Below the pieces are notes generated by a model. That model was not told where the DNA came from and did no database searches. It saw nothing but the letters and a program-made list of their open reading frames with translations. Positions 35,047 to 43,797 of a stretch of 48,399 nucleotides of DNA are shown piece after piece. The number at the start of each line of letters is the position of its first letter. The first letter of the stretch is position 1. The stretch is from UBA2210 sp036825195 (GTDB lineage: Bacteria; Desulfobacterota; Syntrophia; Syntrophales; UBA2210). The position numbers and the translations under genes were made by a program. Location: the NCBI GenBank assembly GCA_036825195.1, contig DAISYQ010000027.1, positions 1 to 48,399 on the forward strand. Direction: 5' to 3'.

Positions 35047-36861
35047 TCATATGCCGTTCTTCTTGCCGAACCTCCGTGAGAGCGACTCTCCGAATATGAC
35101 GATTATGATTATCAGCACGCTGATGGCGCTCGAAAACTGTGTATACCCCTGCTCCTGATACCGAAAGGTCATGGTGGTCAGGGTTCGTGTCTCCGGTGTC
35201 ACGAGGAGTATGATCAGTGATAATTCCCTCATGACGGTGATGAATACGAGAATAAAGCCCGAGATGGCCCCCTGTATCGAAAGGGGCAGGATGATCCTTC
35301 TGAAGCGGGTCACCCATCGCGCGCCGAGGGTTTCCGATGCCTCCTCCAGTTCACTTCCGATCTGGAGCATGGAGGTTATCCCCGCCCTGCCCGTGAAGGG
35401 AAGATTTTTGGCGATGCACACGAGTGCCACGAGCGTGAAGGTGCCGTACAACGCCGGGAGCGGCCCGAAGCGATGCGAAAAGAGGGCGAGATAGAGGGCG
35501 CCGAAGGCGATACCGGGGACCAGATAGGGGAGAAAGGACATCTGTTCCACGGCGGAGGCCAGTTTTGTGTTCCTGCCCTTCACCACGGCGTAACCGATGA
35601 AAATACCGATGAATCCGGCGATTACCGAGGATACCAGTGCCAGCTTGATGCTGTTCCAGGCGGCTCCGATGATGGCGGGATTCCTCAATATGCCCGCTTC
35701 ACCCTCCGCAAAGGCCGTATTTGCCTTTCCGATCCAGAAGAGCAGCGTCAGGTGCTTGATGGAATAGTCGTTCGGGTAGAGGGTGAGCGTCTGCCAGACA
35801 AGCAAAACCAGGGGGAGAATGACTGAAGCAACAAAGAGCAGCCCTATCAGGCATAACAGCGGATAGCGCAGCTTCTCCAGCGGGGTCTCCGTAACCCTGA
35901 ACCCCTTCCCCGCTATGGTCACGAAACTCTTGCTCCTTCCGATCATCCTCTGATTGATGTAGATAACGGCCGACGAGATGATAATGAGCACAAAGGCCAG
36001 GATATACCCCACCGAGGGGATTCGGTTGATAATATTCGAATAGATCTGTGTTGAGAGCGTGTAGTATCGCACGGGGGTGCCCAGAAAATAGGGTGTTCCG
36101 AAGGTTCCCAGAACCCGGGAAAAGGTCAGTATGAAACTCGACAGCAGGGCCGGGAGAACCAGGGGAAAGGTAATCCTCCGCAGGATGTGAAACCGCGTTG
36201 CCCCCAGAATTTCACCCGATTCCTCCAGACGTGAATCGATGCTCGTGAGAGCCGCAGAAACCAGCAGAAAGGTAAAGGGGAAATAGTGAATCGAAAGCGT
36301 CACGACGATGGGGAAGTAGCCGTAGGACAGCCAGTCCGGGGGCGTTATGCCCGTCAGATACTGAAAAACGCCGGCAGCCCCGCCGATGCGGCTGTTCTTG
36401 AAAAGATTCAGCCAGGCCAGCGCATGGATATAGGAGGGGATCACGTAGGGCAGGACCGCCATAGTCGCGATTATCTTTTTAAAGGGCAGGTCCGTCCGCG
36501 ATACCAGCCACGCCAGGAACGAGCCGATGAACATGGCGACCAGAGAGACACTCAGAGAGGTGGAAACCGAATTTATCAGAGGACGGTACAGGATGTTTTG
36601 CGTAAGCGCGCTCGCAAAGACGCGCTTCCAGTGAAACAGCGTCAATCCCCCCGGTTCGGCGTTTCTCGACAGACGCGTATCGGCGAACTGCCACACGAAC
36701 GAGTCCTCTATCATCCTGGCAAAGGGGAGAATGACGATGATCAGTAGTATGACGAGAAGAACGAGGGAGATGACGATATGGGGCTGTCGGACATAGTTCT
36801 TGATACGGCTGAAGCGAAGTGTGGTTTCTCTCTGTTCCATACAAACGGCGGTGTTCGTCAT
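35047..36861 (-). CDS. ABC transporter permease, two fused domains (FbpB type)
   Basis: This 604-residue membrane protein carries two copies of the binding-protein-dependent permease domain, each with about six helices. Their EAA-type loops read ESGEILGATRFHILRRITFPLVLPALL in the first half and EASETLGARWVTRFRRIILPL in the second, which contact the ATPase. Fused double permeases are typical of Fe3+-type importers (FbpB/SfuB). The gene lies between the binding protein and ATPase genes on the minus strand. A GC-rich 9-bp inverted repeat separates it from the binding-protein gene. ATG at 36861 is used; another ATG lies 7 codons inside. Confidence 0.93.
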   Translation of the reverse strand: MTNTAVCMEQRETTLRFSRIKNYVRQPHIVISLVLLVILLIIVILPFARMIEDSFVWQFADTRLSRNAEPGGLTLFHWKRVFASALTQNILYRPLINSVSTSLSVSLVAMFIGSFLAWLVSRTDLPFKKIIATMAVLPYVIPSYIHALAWLNLFKNSRIGGAAGVFQYLTGITPPDWLSYGYFPIVVTLSIHYFPFTFLLVSAALTSIDSRLEESGEILGATRFHILRRITFPLVLPALLSSFILTFSRVLGTFGTPYFLGTPVRYYTLSTQIYSNIINRIPSVGYILAFVLIIISSAVIYINQRMIGRSKSFVTIAGKGFRVTETPLEKLRYPLLCLIGLLFVASVILPLVLLVWQTLTLYPNDYSIKHLTLLFWIGKANTAFAEGEAGILRNPAIIGAAWNSIKLALVSSVIAGFIGIFIGYAVVKGRNTKLASAVEQMSFLPYLVPGIAFGALYLALFSHRFGPLPALYGTFTLVALVCIAKNLPFTGRAGITSMLQIGSELEEASETLGARWVTRFRRIILPLSIQGAISGFILVFITVMRELSLIILLVTPETRTLTTMTFRYQEQGYTQFSSAISVLIIIIVIFGESLSRRFGKKNGI

Positions 36862-36913
36862 AACGACCGCCCCCGGACACGATCATATCCCGACGACGGT
36901 CCTCCGATCTGCG

Positions 36914-36951
36914 GCATGCCGGAGGACCGATTCTCCCGCCCCCCGGCATGC
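36914..36951 (-). repeat. 9-bp perfect inverted repeat between binding protein and permease genes
   Basis: GCATGCCGG (36914-36922) and CCGGCATGC (36943-36951) are reverse complements with a 20-nt loop. The stem directly follows the binding-protein stop codon. No U-tract is seen. It may hold back permease expression, as in many binding-protein operons. Confidence 0.55.
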
Positions 36952-36958
36952 GATCAGT

Positions 36959-38071
36959 CTATTTCAGGTGGGCCACCCAGAAATCAAGGACCTTCTGGCC
37001 CTCATTCCAGACATAGTCTGCGTCTGCTTTCCAGAGCTTCAGCTCCGAAAGGCTTGCGGAACCCTTCGGTGGCGGAACGTCCGTCCTCACGGAAAAGTTA
37101 CCCAGAACGAAATAGGGTTTATAGCCTTCCCCGCCCTTCGTATCTCCCATCATCCAGTGGATCAGCAGCTTGGCGGCATTGGGATGGGCTCCTCCCTTAA
37201 CCATGGCCACAACCACCTCGGTGGCAACGCCCATGACCGGTTCCAGTTTCGTTATCACGTCGAACTTCAGATTCGGGTTCTTTTCCTTGTCTCTCAGCCG
37301 TGAGTATGCCGTGAGTCCCACGGGGGGATTCGCCTGGTCGGAGAGACCGACCGCCTCGGATACGCTGTTCGTCGATCCCAGTATAATGAGATCGTTGTTC
37401 AGCAACCTCAAGATCCACTCGAAACCGGCGTTCTCGACACCTGAGCTCAGGGTGATGTCCTTCCCGAAGACCCGCTTGTAATCGGCTGCCATCTCATCGG
37501 AATGCTGGACGATCGTTGCCAGGACCTCGACGAATTCTGACATCTTCTGGGGATCGGAGAAAATAACCCGGCCCTTCCAGGCATCCGTCGTCAGATCCCA
37601 CAGCGATTTGATCGGGAATGCATTCATCTTCTCGTTATTGTAAACCAGCGCATCCACACTCGCGTGATGCACGAGAAGTGGTTCCCGGTACATGGCGGGG
37701 ATTAGCGCTACGAGATCCGACGGAACGTAATTGTAGACGAGCTTTTTGTGGTAGAGTTCGTTGACGACCGTGGAAGGGTCTTTCAGGAAGATAACGTCAG
37801 CGACATAGTTCTTTGCCGCCTGTTCAGCCAGGACCTTGGTTACGATTTCCGGTGAATCCATATCGAAACCGTTCACCTTGACGCCGGGATACTTCTCCTC
37901 AAAGGTCTTTCCGAATTTGAAGACTCGGGAAGAGTAGGAATAGATGTTTACTTCTCCTTCGTTCTTCGCGGCCTCATAGAGGGCCTTTTCATCGAAGGTT
38001 TCGGCGGTGACCGTTACCGTAAAACCGAATACCAGGACCAGGACACATAAAACCGATAATACTTTTCTCAT
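36959..38071 (-). CDS. ABC transporter substrate-binding protein (iron(III)/family 1-like)
   Basis: The start is the ATG at 38071, eight nt after AAAGGAGG, giving 370 residues; the frame extends upstream without support. A Sec signal peptide MRKVLSVLCVLVLVFGFTV ends with a likely cleavage at VTA-ET. The mature protein begins with EGEVNIYSYSSRVFKFGKTFEEKYP, a pattern of Fe3+/FbpA-like binding proteins, and has GRVIFSDPQKMSEF and EPVMGVATEVVVAMVKGGAHPNAAKLLIHW later. I do not see a clear double-Tyr iron site, so the ligand could also be a phosphonate or other anion. It is the first gene of the importer operon. Confidence 0.9.
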   Translation of the reverse strand: MRKVLSVLCVLVLVFGFTVTVTAETFDEKALYEAAKNEGEVNIYSYSSRVFKFGKTFEEKYPGVKVNGFDMDSPEIVTKVLAEQAAKNYVADVIFLKDPSTVVNELYHKKLVYNYVPSDLVALIPAMYREPLLVHHASVDALVYNNEKMNAFPIKSLWDLTTDAWKGRVIFSDPQKMSEFVEVLATIVQHSDEMAADYKRVFGKDITLSSGVENAGFEWILRLLNNDLIILGSTNSVSEAVGLSDQANPPVGLTAYSRLRDKEKNPNLKFDVITKLEPVMGVATEVVVAMVKGGAHPNAAKLLIHWMMGDTKGGEGYKPYFVLGNFSVRTDVPPPKGSASLSELKLWKADADYVWNEGQKVLDFWVAHLK

Positions 38072-38682
38072 GGTTATCCTCCTTTCTTGGAGAACAGGGG
38101 ACACGGTATACCCGTATGCATGTTCCACGGCCTGCCCGGCGGGTTCATCCCAGAACGGCATACCGGGCAAAGGCTGTTTCTGAAAATAACCTGACGAACA
38201 GACAGATAGCACTCACTATACCTGCCATTCCATCAGAACCGATAACGACCTTACAAAGGATAAGCATTGACAAGAACTTCTTTGCTGCAAAGCCAGTATA
38301 TGAAGTGAATTTTTATGTGTCAAGTGGTTTTGGGATTAGAGTATCCGATGGATGATATTGTTAAACGAATTTTTGTTTCATTCGTCGACTTATATACAGG
38401 TGGCCGATCCGCTGCGAAAGAGTGACATGATCTTGAAGTAAAGAAAATGCTGAAAAATAAAGCCACATAATGCTATCTATGTACTTGAACAATCCTGAAT
38501 ATCACTCTCTCAGAGAAGATTTATCTCCGGATCACATTTCCCCCGTTGATCGCATGCCTTAATTGAACATATTGACATAACACCAAAGTTACTGTAACGA
38601 GAAGTCATGGTGATTTTCCACAAAGTTGAAGTTGCTTCATAGTTCGCATTATTACATGTATCAACCGTAAACAGGAGGCATT
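38072..38682. other. 611-bp divergent intergenic region (ABC operon / oxidase)
   Basis: No gene is supported. The left part is the leader of the binding-protein gene and contains a 7-bp inverted repeat TGCCCGG/CCGGGCA (38133-38169) and the imperfect palindrome ACGGTATACCCGT near 38103. I recognise no riboswitch. The right part is AT-rich. A possible oxidase promoter has TTGACA at 38572-38577, with a weak -10 (TAACGA) 17 bp later, and the short palindrome GTTACTGTAAC (38588-38598) overlaps that -10. Confidence 0.5.
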
Positions 38683-41457
38683 ATGGCCGAAGGACGTCCT
38701 GATTCGACACAGTACCGGTTGGGGGATGACGCGGTCAAGACGTGGTTCCTCTTCTCCGCTCTCTGGTTTCCCCTCTTCGCCAGCTTCGGATTCATCCTGG
38801 CTATAAAATTCTTCTTCCCCGCCTTTCTTGGGGATTACCGCTGGATCACCTTCGGCGTTCTGAGACCAGCCCATGTAAACGGAGTCCTCTTCGGATTCGT
38901 CACCTCCGGTCTTCTGGGAGCCATGTTCTGGGTCCTTCCCCGGCTCTGTAAGATCCCTCTCTCTCATCCCTCTCTTGTCAAAACGCTGGCCGTTCTCTGG
39001 AACCTGACGGTTGTCATCGGCATTGTCCTCATTCTTTCGGGAAACACCCAAGGTCGGGAGTATGCCGAATTCCCCTGGATCATTGATGTGGCGGTCATGA
39101 TCGCCCTCCTTCTGATGGGGTATGTGATCTTTGATACCCTTATTAAAAGGCAAGAAGGGAAACTCTACGTCACCCTCTGGTATTACGCTGGAACATTTAT
39201 CTGGTTCCCCGTCGTTTACTTCATCGGAAACGTCATGTGGCAGGTTCCGGAAGGTGCCCTCAACGGCGTCAGGGACGGGATCTTCAATTGGTATTACGGA
39301 CACAATGTCCTGGGGCTCTGGTTTACCACCCTCGGGATTCCAGCCTGGTATTATTTCGTGCCGACGATCATCAGACGGCCCTTGTACAGCCACCTCCTTT
39401 CCCTTATAGCCTTCTTCAGCATCGCCTTCTTTTATACCGGCGTCGGAGCCCATCATCTCCTGCAGGCTCCTCTCCCGGAATGGCTGAAAACCATAGGGGT
39501 CCTCATGAGTATTCTCATGCTTGTCCCCGTCCTCGCCTTCGCAACGAATATTATGCTGACCATGCGCGGCTCATGGAACCGACTGATGAACCACGTGCCG
39601 TTTCAGTTCATCATGGCCGGCTTCATTATGTATATTCTGGTTTCCCTGCAAGGTTCTTTCCAATCCACACGCATTTCCAACGCCTTCCTCCATTTTTCTC
39701 AGTGGCCTGTAGGACATGCCCATCTCGCCCTTCTCGGTGGATTCGGCTTTCTCGCCGCAGGTATGATCTATTTTCTCGTACCGCGCATCACCGGCACGAG
39801 GATTTTCAGTCAGGCCCTCATGAAGCTGTCATTCTGGCTTGCCTTCCTCGGCTTCGGAATCTTTTTCTCCGCCATGACAACCGCCGGGCTCGTTGCCAAC
39901 TCAAACTGGTGGCAGCATATCAACGTGGTCGAAACCCTGCCGACTTTGAGAATCCATTTCATCGTGAGAGCCATAGGCGGGGGAACCATCGTTCTTGGCG
40001 CCATCTTCTTCGCCATCAATATCCTGACGACCCTCTCTCTTTCACGTCATCCCCACGAGGAGACCGAGGTAGAGGAACTCACGGATGTGGCTAGCACAAG
40101 AAGACACTCCCCATTCCTCCGGTACAGCCAGGAAAGACTGAATCTTCCCATCATCACCATAGGCGGCACGGCCGTTTTCGCCCTCATGACCTTCATGGTC
40201 ATCGCCATGCCTTATATGTTCGCGCCAAATGCCCCCTCCGGCCGGGCTCATGAATACACGGGGATTGAACGGGACGGGATGGAATTGTACAAAGAAATGG
40301 GATGCTTCTACTGCCATTCACAGTTCGTACGGCCCCAGGACTGGGCACGAGGGGAAATCTCCCACCCCGGGGATTTCTTCTATTCCATTCCTCACTTCCT
40401 GGGAACAGAAAGAACGGGCCCGAATCTCGCACAGATCGGTGGTAAAAGACCGTCCGTATGGCATGTGGAACACCACAGAAATCCGAGGGCCCTCTCCCCC
40501 CGCTCGGTCATGCCTCCCTTTGCTTTCCTGACGGACAGGGAACTTACCTCCCTGGCAGAGTACGTTCAGAAATTAGGGGGATACGACCTGGAAACCCAGG
40601 CATTCCAGCCCCTTGTACCTCCCGAATTCCGCGACCGGAAAAATCCTCACATGCCTCTCATGGCGGCCGTTTCGAAAGGGTATAATCCGAAAGACCAGAC
40701 CTATTCGGGCGACACAAAGCAGGGAGAGGACTGGGCGGCCCTTTTCGAAGAGGGAAAGAAAGAGTATGCCCAGAAGTGTATCTCCTGCCATGGCTGCTCC
40801 GCGAACGGTCAAGGGCCCTATGCACGGAATACGTTGACCCGTCCGGCCAATCTGAACGAAAGGCTGAAAAACTATCCCGATCCGGATGCTCCTTTCCAAT
40901 TCTGGCGGGTCAGCGAAGGAGTACCGGGAACGGCCATGCCTCCCTGGGGATGGACCCAGAGCGAGGAAACCATCTGGAAGATAAACACCTACGAACTGAG
41001 CTTCAACGGGGGATCCATCAGAACCGTATCCGGCGATATTTCAGACAAAGAGGGAGATCGCTTTGCCAATGACACAAAAATAACCCCTTCGATCAATGGG
41101 ACAGAGAAGGAATACGGACAGGGAGAACGAATCTACCGGATGTACTGTGCCCAGTGCCACGGTCTCAACGGATTGGGCGACGGACCGGCTTCCATCGCCA
41201 CCCCCGGCGGCTACATCCAGCCCGAACCGGCCAATTTCGAGGAAAGCGGAAAGGACTTCACCCTCTACGGCCGCTATGTGTGGAAGGTGCGGGAGGGCGT
41301 GGAAACAACCAATATGCCTCCCTGGAAGGAAGCTCTTACGGATAATGAAATCTTTACGGCGATTTTTTACATCCAGAGCTTTTCCAAACCCGAGGATTAC
41401 CGTACTAAATGGGGACCTCTTTATAAAGACAGGTTCGCTCAGGATCTGAAAAAGTGA
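38683..41457 (+). CDS. ccoN: Fused cbb3-type cytochrome c oxidase (CcoN-CcoO-CcoP-like)
   Basis: This 924-residue protein joins three oxidase subunits. Residues 1-470 are CcoN with about 12 helices: haem/copper His residues appear in LRPAHVNGVLFG, YYGHNVLGLWF, FFYTGVGAHHL (with the cbb3-type active-site Tyr) and PVGHAHLALLGG. Residues 485-640 are CcoO: one helix, then CFYCHSQFVRPQDWARG (541-545) and Met in MPPFAFL. Residues 660-924 resemble CcoP, with haem motifs CISCH (699-703) and CAQCH (822-826), each followed by a MPPW Met ligand. It would reduce O2 and pump protons. The ATG follows AGGAGG. Separate ccoN, ccoO and ccoP genes are usual; CcoNO fusions are known, the triple fusion is rarer. 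Confidence 0.92.
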   Translation: MAEGRPDSTQYRLGDDAVKTWFLFSALWFPLFASFGFILAIKFFFPAFLGDYRWITFGVLRPAHVNGVLFGFVTSGLLGAMFWVLPRLCKIPLSHPSLVKTLAVLWNLTVVIGIVLILSGNTQGREYAEFPWIIDVAVMIALLLMGYVIFDTLIKRQEGKLYVTLWYYAGTFIWFPVVYFIGNVMWQVPEGALNGVRDGIFNWYYGHNVLGLWFTTLGIPAWYYFVPTIIRRPLYSHLLSLIAFFSIAFFYTGVGAHHLLQAPLPEWLKTIGVLMSILMLVPVLAFATNIMLTMRGSWNRLMNHVPFQFIMAGFIMYILVSLQGSFQSTRISNAFLHFSQWPVGHAHLALLGGFGFLAAGMIYFLVPRITGTRIFSQALMKLSFWLAFLGFGIFFSAMTTAGLVANSNWWQHINVVETLPTLRIHFIVRAIGGGTIVLGAIFFAINILTTLSLSRHPHEETEVEELTDVASTRRHSPFLRYSQERLNLPIITIGGTAVFALMTFMVIAMPYMFAPNAPSGRAHEYTGIERDGMELYKEMGCFYCHSQFVRPQDWARGEISHPGDFFYSIPHFLGTERTGPNLAQIGGKRPSVWHVEHHRNPRALSPRSVMPPFAFLTDRELTSLAEYVQKLGGYDLETQAFQPLVPPEFRDRKNPHMPLMAAVSKGYNPKDQTYSGDTKQGEDWAALFEEGKKEYAQKCISCHGCSANGQGPYARNTLTRPANLNERLKNYPDPDAPFQFWRVSEGVPGTAMPPWGWTQSEETIWKINTYELSFNGGSIRTVSGDISDKEGDRFANDTKITPSINGTEKEYGQGERIYRMYCAQCHGLNGLGDGPASIATPGGYIQPEPANFEESGKDFTLYGRYVWKVREGVETTNMPPWKEALTDNEIFTAIFYIQSFSKPEDYRTKWGPLYKDRFAQDLKK

Positions 41458-41464
41458 GGTAAGA

Positions 41465-41647
41465 ATGGACGGAGCCACGATCGCACAAACCGTATTAACT
41501 CTTATCCTCCTGCTCGTTTTCCTCGGATTTCTGGTCTGGGGTATCCGGACCGGTCAGTTTCGCAATGTCGAGGAGCCGAAGTACCGCATGCTGGAAAATG
41601 ATGAGGATTTGCCTGAAGATCAGAAAGAGAAAGGAGATTCTGCGTGA
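41465..41647 (+). CDS. ccoS: CcoS-like cbb3 oxidase assembly protein
   Basis: This 60-residue protein has one N-terminal membrane helix (AQTVLTLILLLVFLGFLVWG), then IRTGQFRNVEEPKYRMLENDED. The GQF-x-x-x-E-x-P-x-x-R-x-L-x-x-D pattern is characteristic of CcoS (FixS), required for cofactor insertion into cbb3 oxidases. Length fits the family (50-70). It starts 7 bp after the fused oxidase gene, with GAGG before the ATG, and its stop overlaps the next start as TGATG. CcoG, CcoH and CcoI genes are not in the window. Confidence 0.85.
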   Translation: MDGATIAQTVLTLILLLVFLGFLVWGIRTGQFRNVEEPKYRMLENDEDLPEDQKEKGDSA

Positions 41648-41892
41648 TGACGAATTATATGGAACTATTCTGGATTGTCCTGGCGGTTATCCTCGGTTTT
41701 TCCTGGCTTGTCCATCTGGCCCTCAGGAGCGGCCGTAACTACACGGTCCGCGACACCGAATCTCACGCCACGGAATACGCAGGAATCGTCCGCGAAGGCC
41801 ATGGAGGGATGACGGTTTTTCTGTGGATCACCTTTTTCGCCATCGGTGTCTGGACTGTCTATTACCTGATGGAACACTGGTTCGAATTTTAG
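41647..41892 (+). CDS. Small two-helix protein resembling the CcoP N-terminal anchor
   Basis: This 81-residue protein has helices at about residues 5-25 (LFWIVLAVILGFSWLVHLAL) and 56-78. The segment EYAGIVREGHGGMTVFLWITFFAIGVWTVYYL resembles the start of CcoP, which reads E-W-D-G-I then a Trp-rich helix. The neighbouring fused oxidase has a CcoP-like di-haem part but lacks this helix, so the anchor may be supplied as a separate small subunit. That is inferred from pattern and position. Start ATG overlaps the ccoS stop (TGATG). Confidence 0.7.
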   Translation: MTNYMELFWIVLAVILGFSWLVHLALRSGRNYTVRDTESHATEYAGIVREGHGGMTVFLWITFFAIGVWTVYYLMEHWFEF

Positions 41893-42202
41893 CCCTGCGG
41901 CACATTTTGATAAAAACGATCGAGCCAGCCGCCAATCTCCACCGATCTTCCGGCGTAACGCTTCCGATTTCAAGAATGCGACATCGTACCCTGACTTTGC
42001 ACAAAGAGCAAAAGTCAGGTAATGGTGAAAGGCGTGGAACTCGGTTATTGATTAATAACAATCTTAACCCTTGACAAATTCCTTGAATGCCGTGAAAAGA
42101 ATATCATTCAACATTCACCATAAGATTCAGCGGAAGATTCTCTGAGTTATTTGCGGTTCCAAAAAGTTACGATACGGTTACATCGATCATAAGGAGATTC
42201 AT
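41893..42202. other. 310-bp intergenic region with a hairpin
   Basis: No gene is supported. CCTGACTTTGC (41990-42000) pairs with GCAAAAGTCAGG (42008-42019) with one bulge; no T-tract follows, so it is a weak terminator candidate for the oxidase operon. TTGACA at 42071-42076 could be a -35 box for aphA, but no good -10 is seen. Confidence 0.4.
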
Positions 42203-42808
42203 ATGAAAAGAGTATATCGGGGATGTTTGGTGGTTTTCCTGCTGTTTCTGTCCTTGTCCGCGGCATATGCCCAGGGACAAACACAACCGATCGTCCAACC
42301 CGCACAGGAGACCGCAAAGAAGCTGAAAGTCGGCTTCGACCTGGACGACACCCTCATATTCAGCACACCTGCCTTCAACAAAGGCTTTAAAAGTGTCCAT
42401 GAACGGTTTTCAAGAGGATTCTGGACCCTTGTCAACAAAAGCGACAGAGACAACAGTACCGTCAAGGAGGGTGCTAAAAGAATCCTTGACGAACATAAAG
42501 AACATGGCGACGAGATTTTCATTGTTACCGCCCGCGGGCCTTATGGCACACAACCACTGCTGGATTACATCGCTGAAACATTCAACGTCAAAAAAGAGAA
42601 CGTCTTCTTTGAACCCAGAGGGAAAACAGACAGGATCAAACGCCTCGGGCTGGACATCTATTACGGCGACGCCGATTCCGACATATCCGACGCCATACAA
42701 GCAGGGGCAAAGGGTATAAGAATCGAGCGATCCGAAACGTCATGGAACACAAGAAAATATCATCCCGGCAAGTACAACGAGCAGGTAATTGAAAACTCCG
42801 CGGAATAG
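42203..42808 (+). CDS. aphA: Class B acid phosphatase (AphA-like, HAD family)
   Basis: This 201-residue exported protein has a signal peptide (MKRVYRGCLVVFLLFLSLS, cleavage after AYA at residue 23). The HAD nucleophile motif is GFDLDDTLIF with Asp46 and Asp48. FWTLVNKSDRDNS, IVTARGP and YYGDADSDISDA are the class B signatures that also occur in Escherichia AphA. It dephosphorylates nucleotides and other organic phosphates in the periplasm. Length is near the family's usual 235, slightly short. AAGGAG precedes the ATG. It stands alone between the oxidase genes and the alpha/beta hydrolase gene. Confidence 0.88.
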   Translation: MKRVYRGCLVVFLLFLSLSAAYAQGQTQPIVQPAQETAKKLKVGFDLDDTLIFSTPAFNKGFKSVHERFSRGFWTLVNKSDRDNSTVKEGAKRILDEHKEHGDEIFIVTARGPYGTQPLLDYIAETFNVKKENVFFEPRGKTDRIKRLGLDIYYGDADSDISDAIQAGAKGIRIERSETSWNTRKYHPGKYNEQVIENSAE

Positions 42809-42909
42809 GAGAGAAACCATACGACGAGTTAAGTCAAAACAAAGACAGCATCGACCGGAAGAAATACCCGAATAGGCACGTTTCCAGATCACCGGACCGA
42901 GAGGCGGCT

Positions 42910-43794
42910 ATGGAAAAACCTCAGGTACTTTATCAGGACATTGGGGATGCGGCACTCTCATATCTCCATTACGAAGGCACGGGAGAGACGATCATCTTTC
43001 TTCACGCGACGGGTTTTCTGCCCTGGTTGTGGCATCCCATCGCGCGAGCCCTCTCCCCCGCTTATCGAATCATAGCCCCCTACTTCTGCGAGCATCGCGA
43101 ACGGGGTCCCGAAGAGGGAGGTCTTGACTGGATGACCCTGGCCCGTGATCTCTCCATGCTCTGTCAAAGGCTCGACATCAAGAGGCCTCTTCTGGTGGGT
43201 CATTCCATGGGCGCAACGGTTCTGACCATGGCCTCCGCAGCCTGCGGATTAGACGCCAGGGCCATGATACTGATCGAACCGGTCTTCCTGCCACGGGAAT
43301 TTTACCGAATACGACTGAAAGTGGAGGAGCACCCCCTTGCCTCCAAATCCATCAATCGAAGGAATCACTGGGAAACTGAAGAGGAGGCTATCGACTACAT
43401 CCGGTCGAGGCCCATCTTTGCGCGATGGGACGACGAAATGATCAGACTGTATATCCGGTACGGAACGGTCGAGGGCGAGACGGGCGGCCTCCGGCTCAGC
43501 TGTTCTCCCCTCAAGGAGGCATCCCTCTTCATGGGAGGGATGCTTTACGATCCGTGGCCCCTTCTCCCCGCGATTTCGTGCCCCGTCCTCGTCCTTGAAG
43601 GCGAATCGAGTGAAAACAGACGGTACGTCGATCTTGCGAAGGTTGTCTCACAGTTCCCCCACAGTACCCACCGTATCGTGAAGGGGGCGGGTCATCTCAT
43701 CCCGATGGAGCGGCCGGGAGAGATAATAGAAATCATAGATACGTTTTTCGGATCACCGGACCGGGAAGCGGACTACATAAAACAATCGCCATAA
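42910..43794 (+). CDS. Alpha/beta hydrolase
   Basis: This 294-residue protein has the alpha/beta-hydrolase plan: oxyanion segment IFLHATGFLPWLWHP near residue 25, nucleophile elbow GHSMGA, an acid after LVLEGESSENRR, and the catalytic His in GAGHLIPMERPGEI near 270. Esterases, epoxide hydrolases and C-C hydrolases share this layout, so the substrate is not determined. There is no signal peptide. Its stop lies 3 bp from the stop of the convergent metallophosphoesterase gene, with no room for a terminator between them. Confidence 0.88.
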   Translation: MEKPQVLYQDIGDAALSYLHYEGTGETIIFLHATGFLPWLWHPIARALSPAYRIIAPYFCEHRERGPEEGGLDWMTLARDLSMLCQRLDIKRPLLVGHSMGATVLTMASAACGLDARAMILIEPVFLPREFYRIRLKVEEHPLASKSINRRNHWETEEEAIDYIRSRPIFARWDDEMIRLYIRYGTVEGETGGLRLSCSPLKEASLFMGGMLYDPWPLLPAISCPVLVLEGESSENRRYVDLAKVVSQFPHSTHRIVKGAGHLIPMERPGEIIEIIDTFFGSPDREADYIKQSP

Positions 43795-43797
43795 CCG

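Noticed and set aside
38072..38250. Riboswitch in the leader of the ABC binding-protein gene
   Set aside because: Only short imperfect inverted repeats are present; none of the conserved TPP or other riboswitch core sequences were recognised.
39237..40094. 285-codon plus-strand frame inside the oxidase gene
   Set aside because: Arg- and His-rich out-of-frame translation of CcoN; the in-frame oxidase motifs are decisive.
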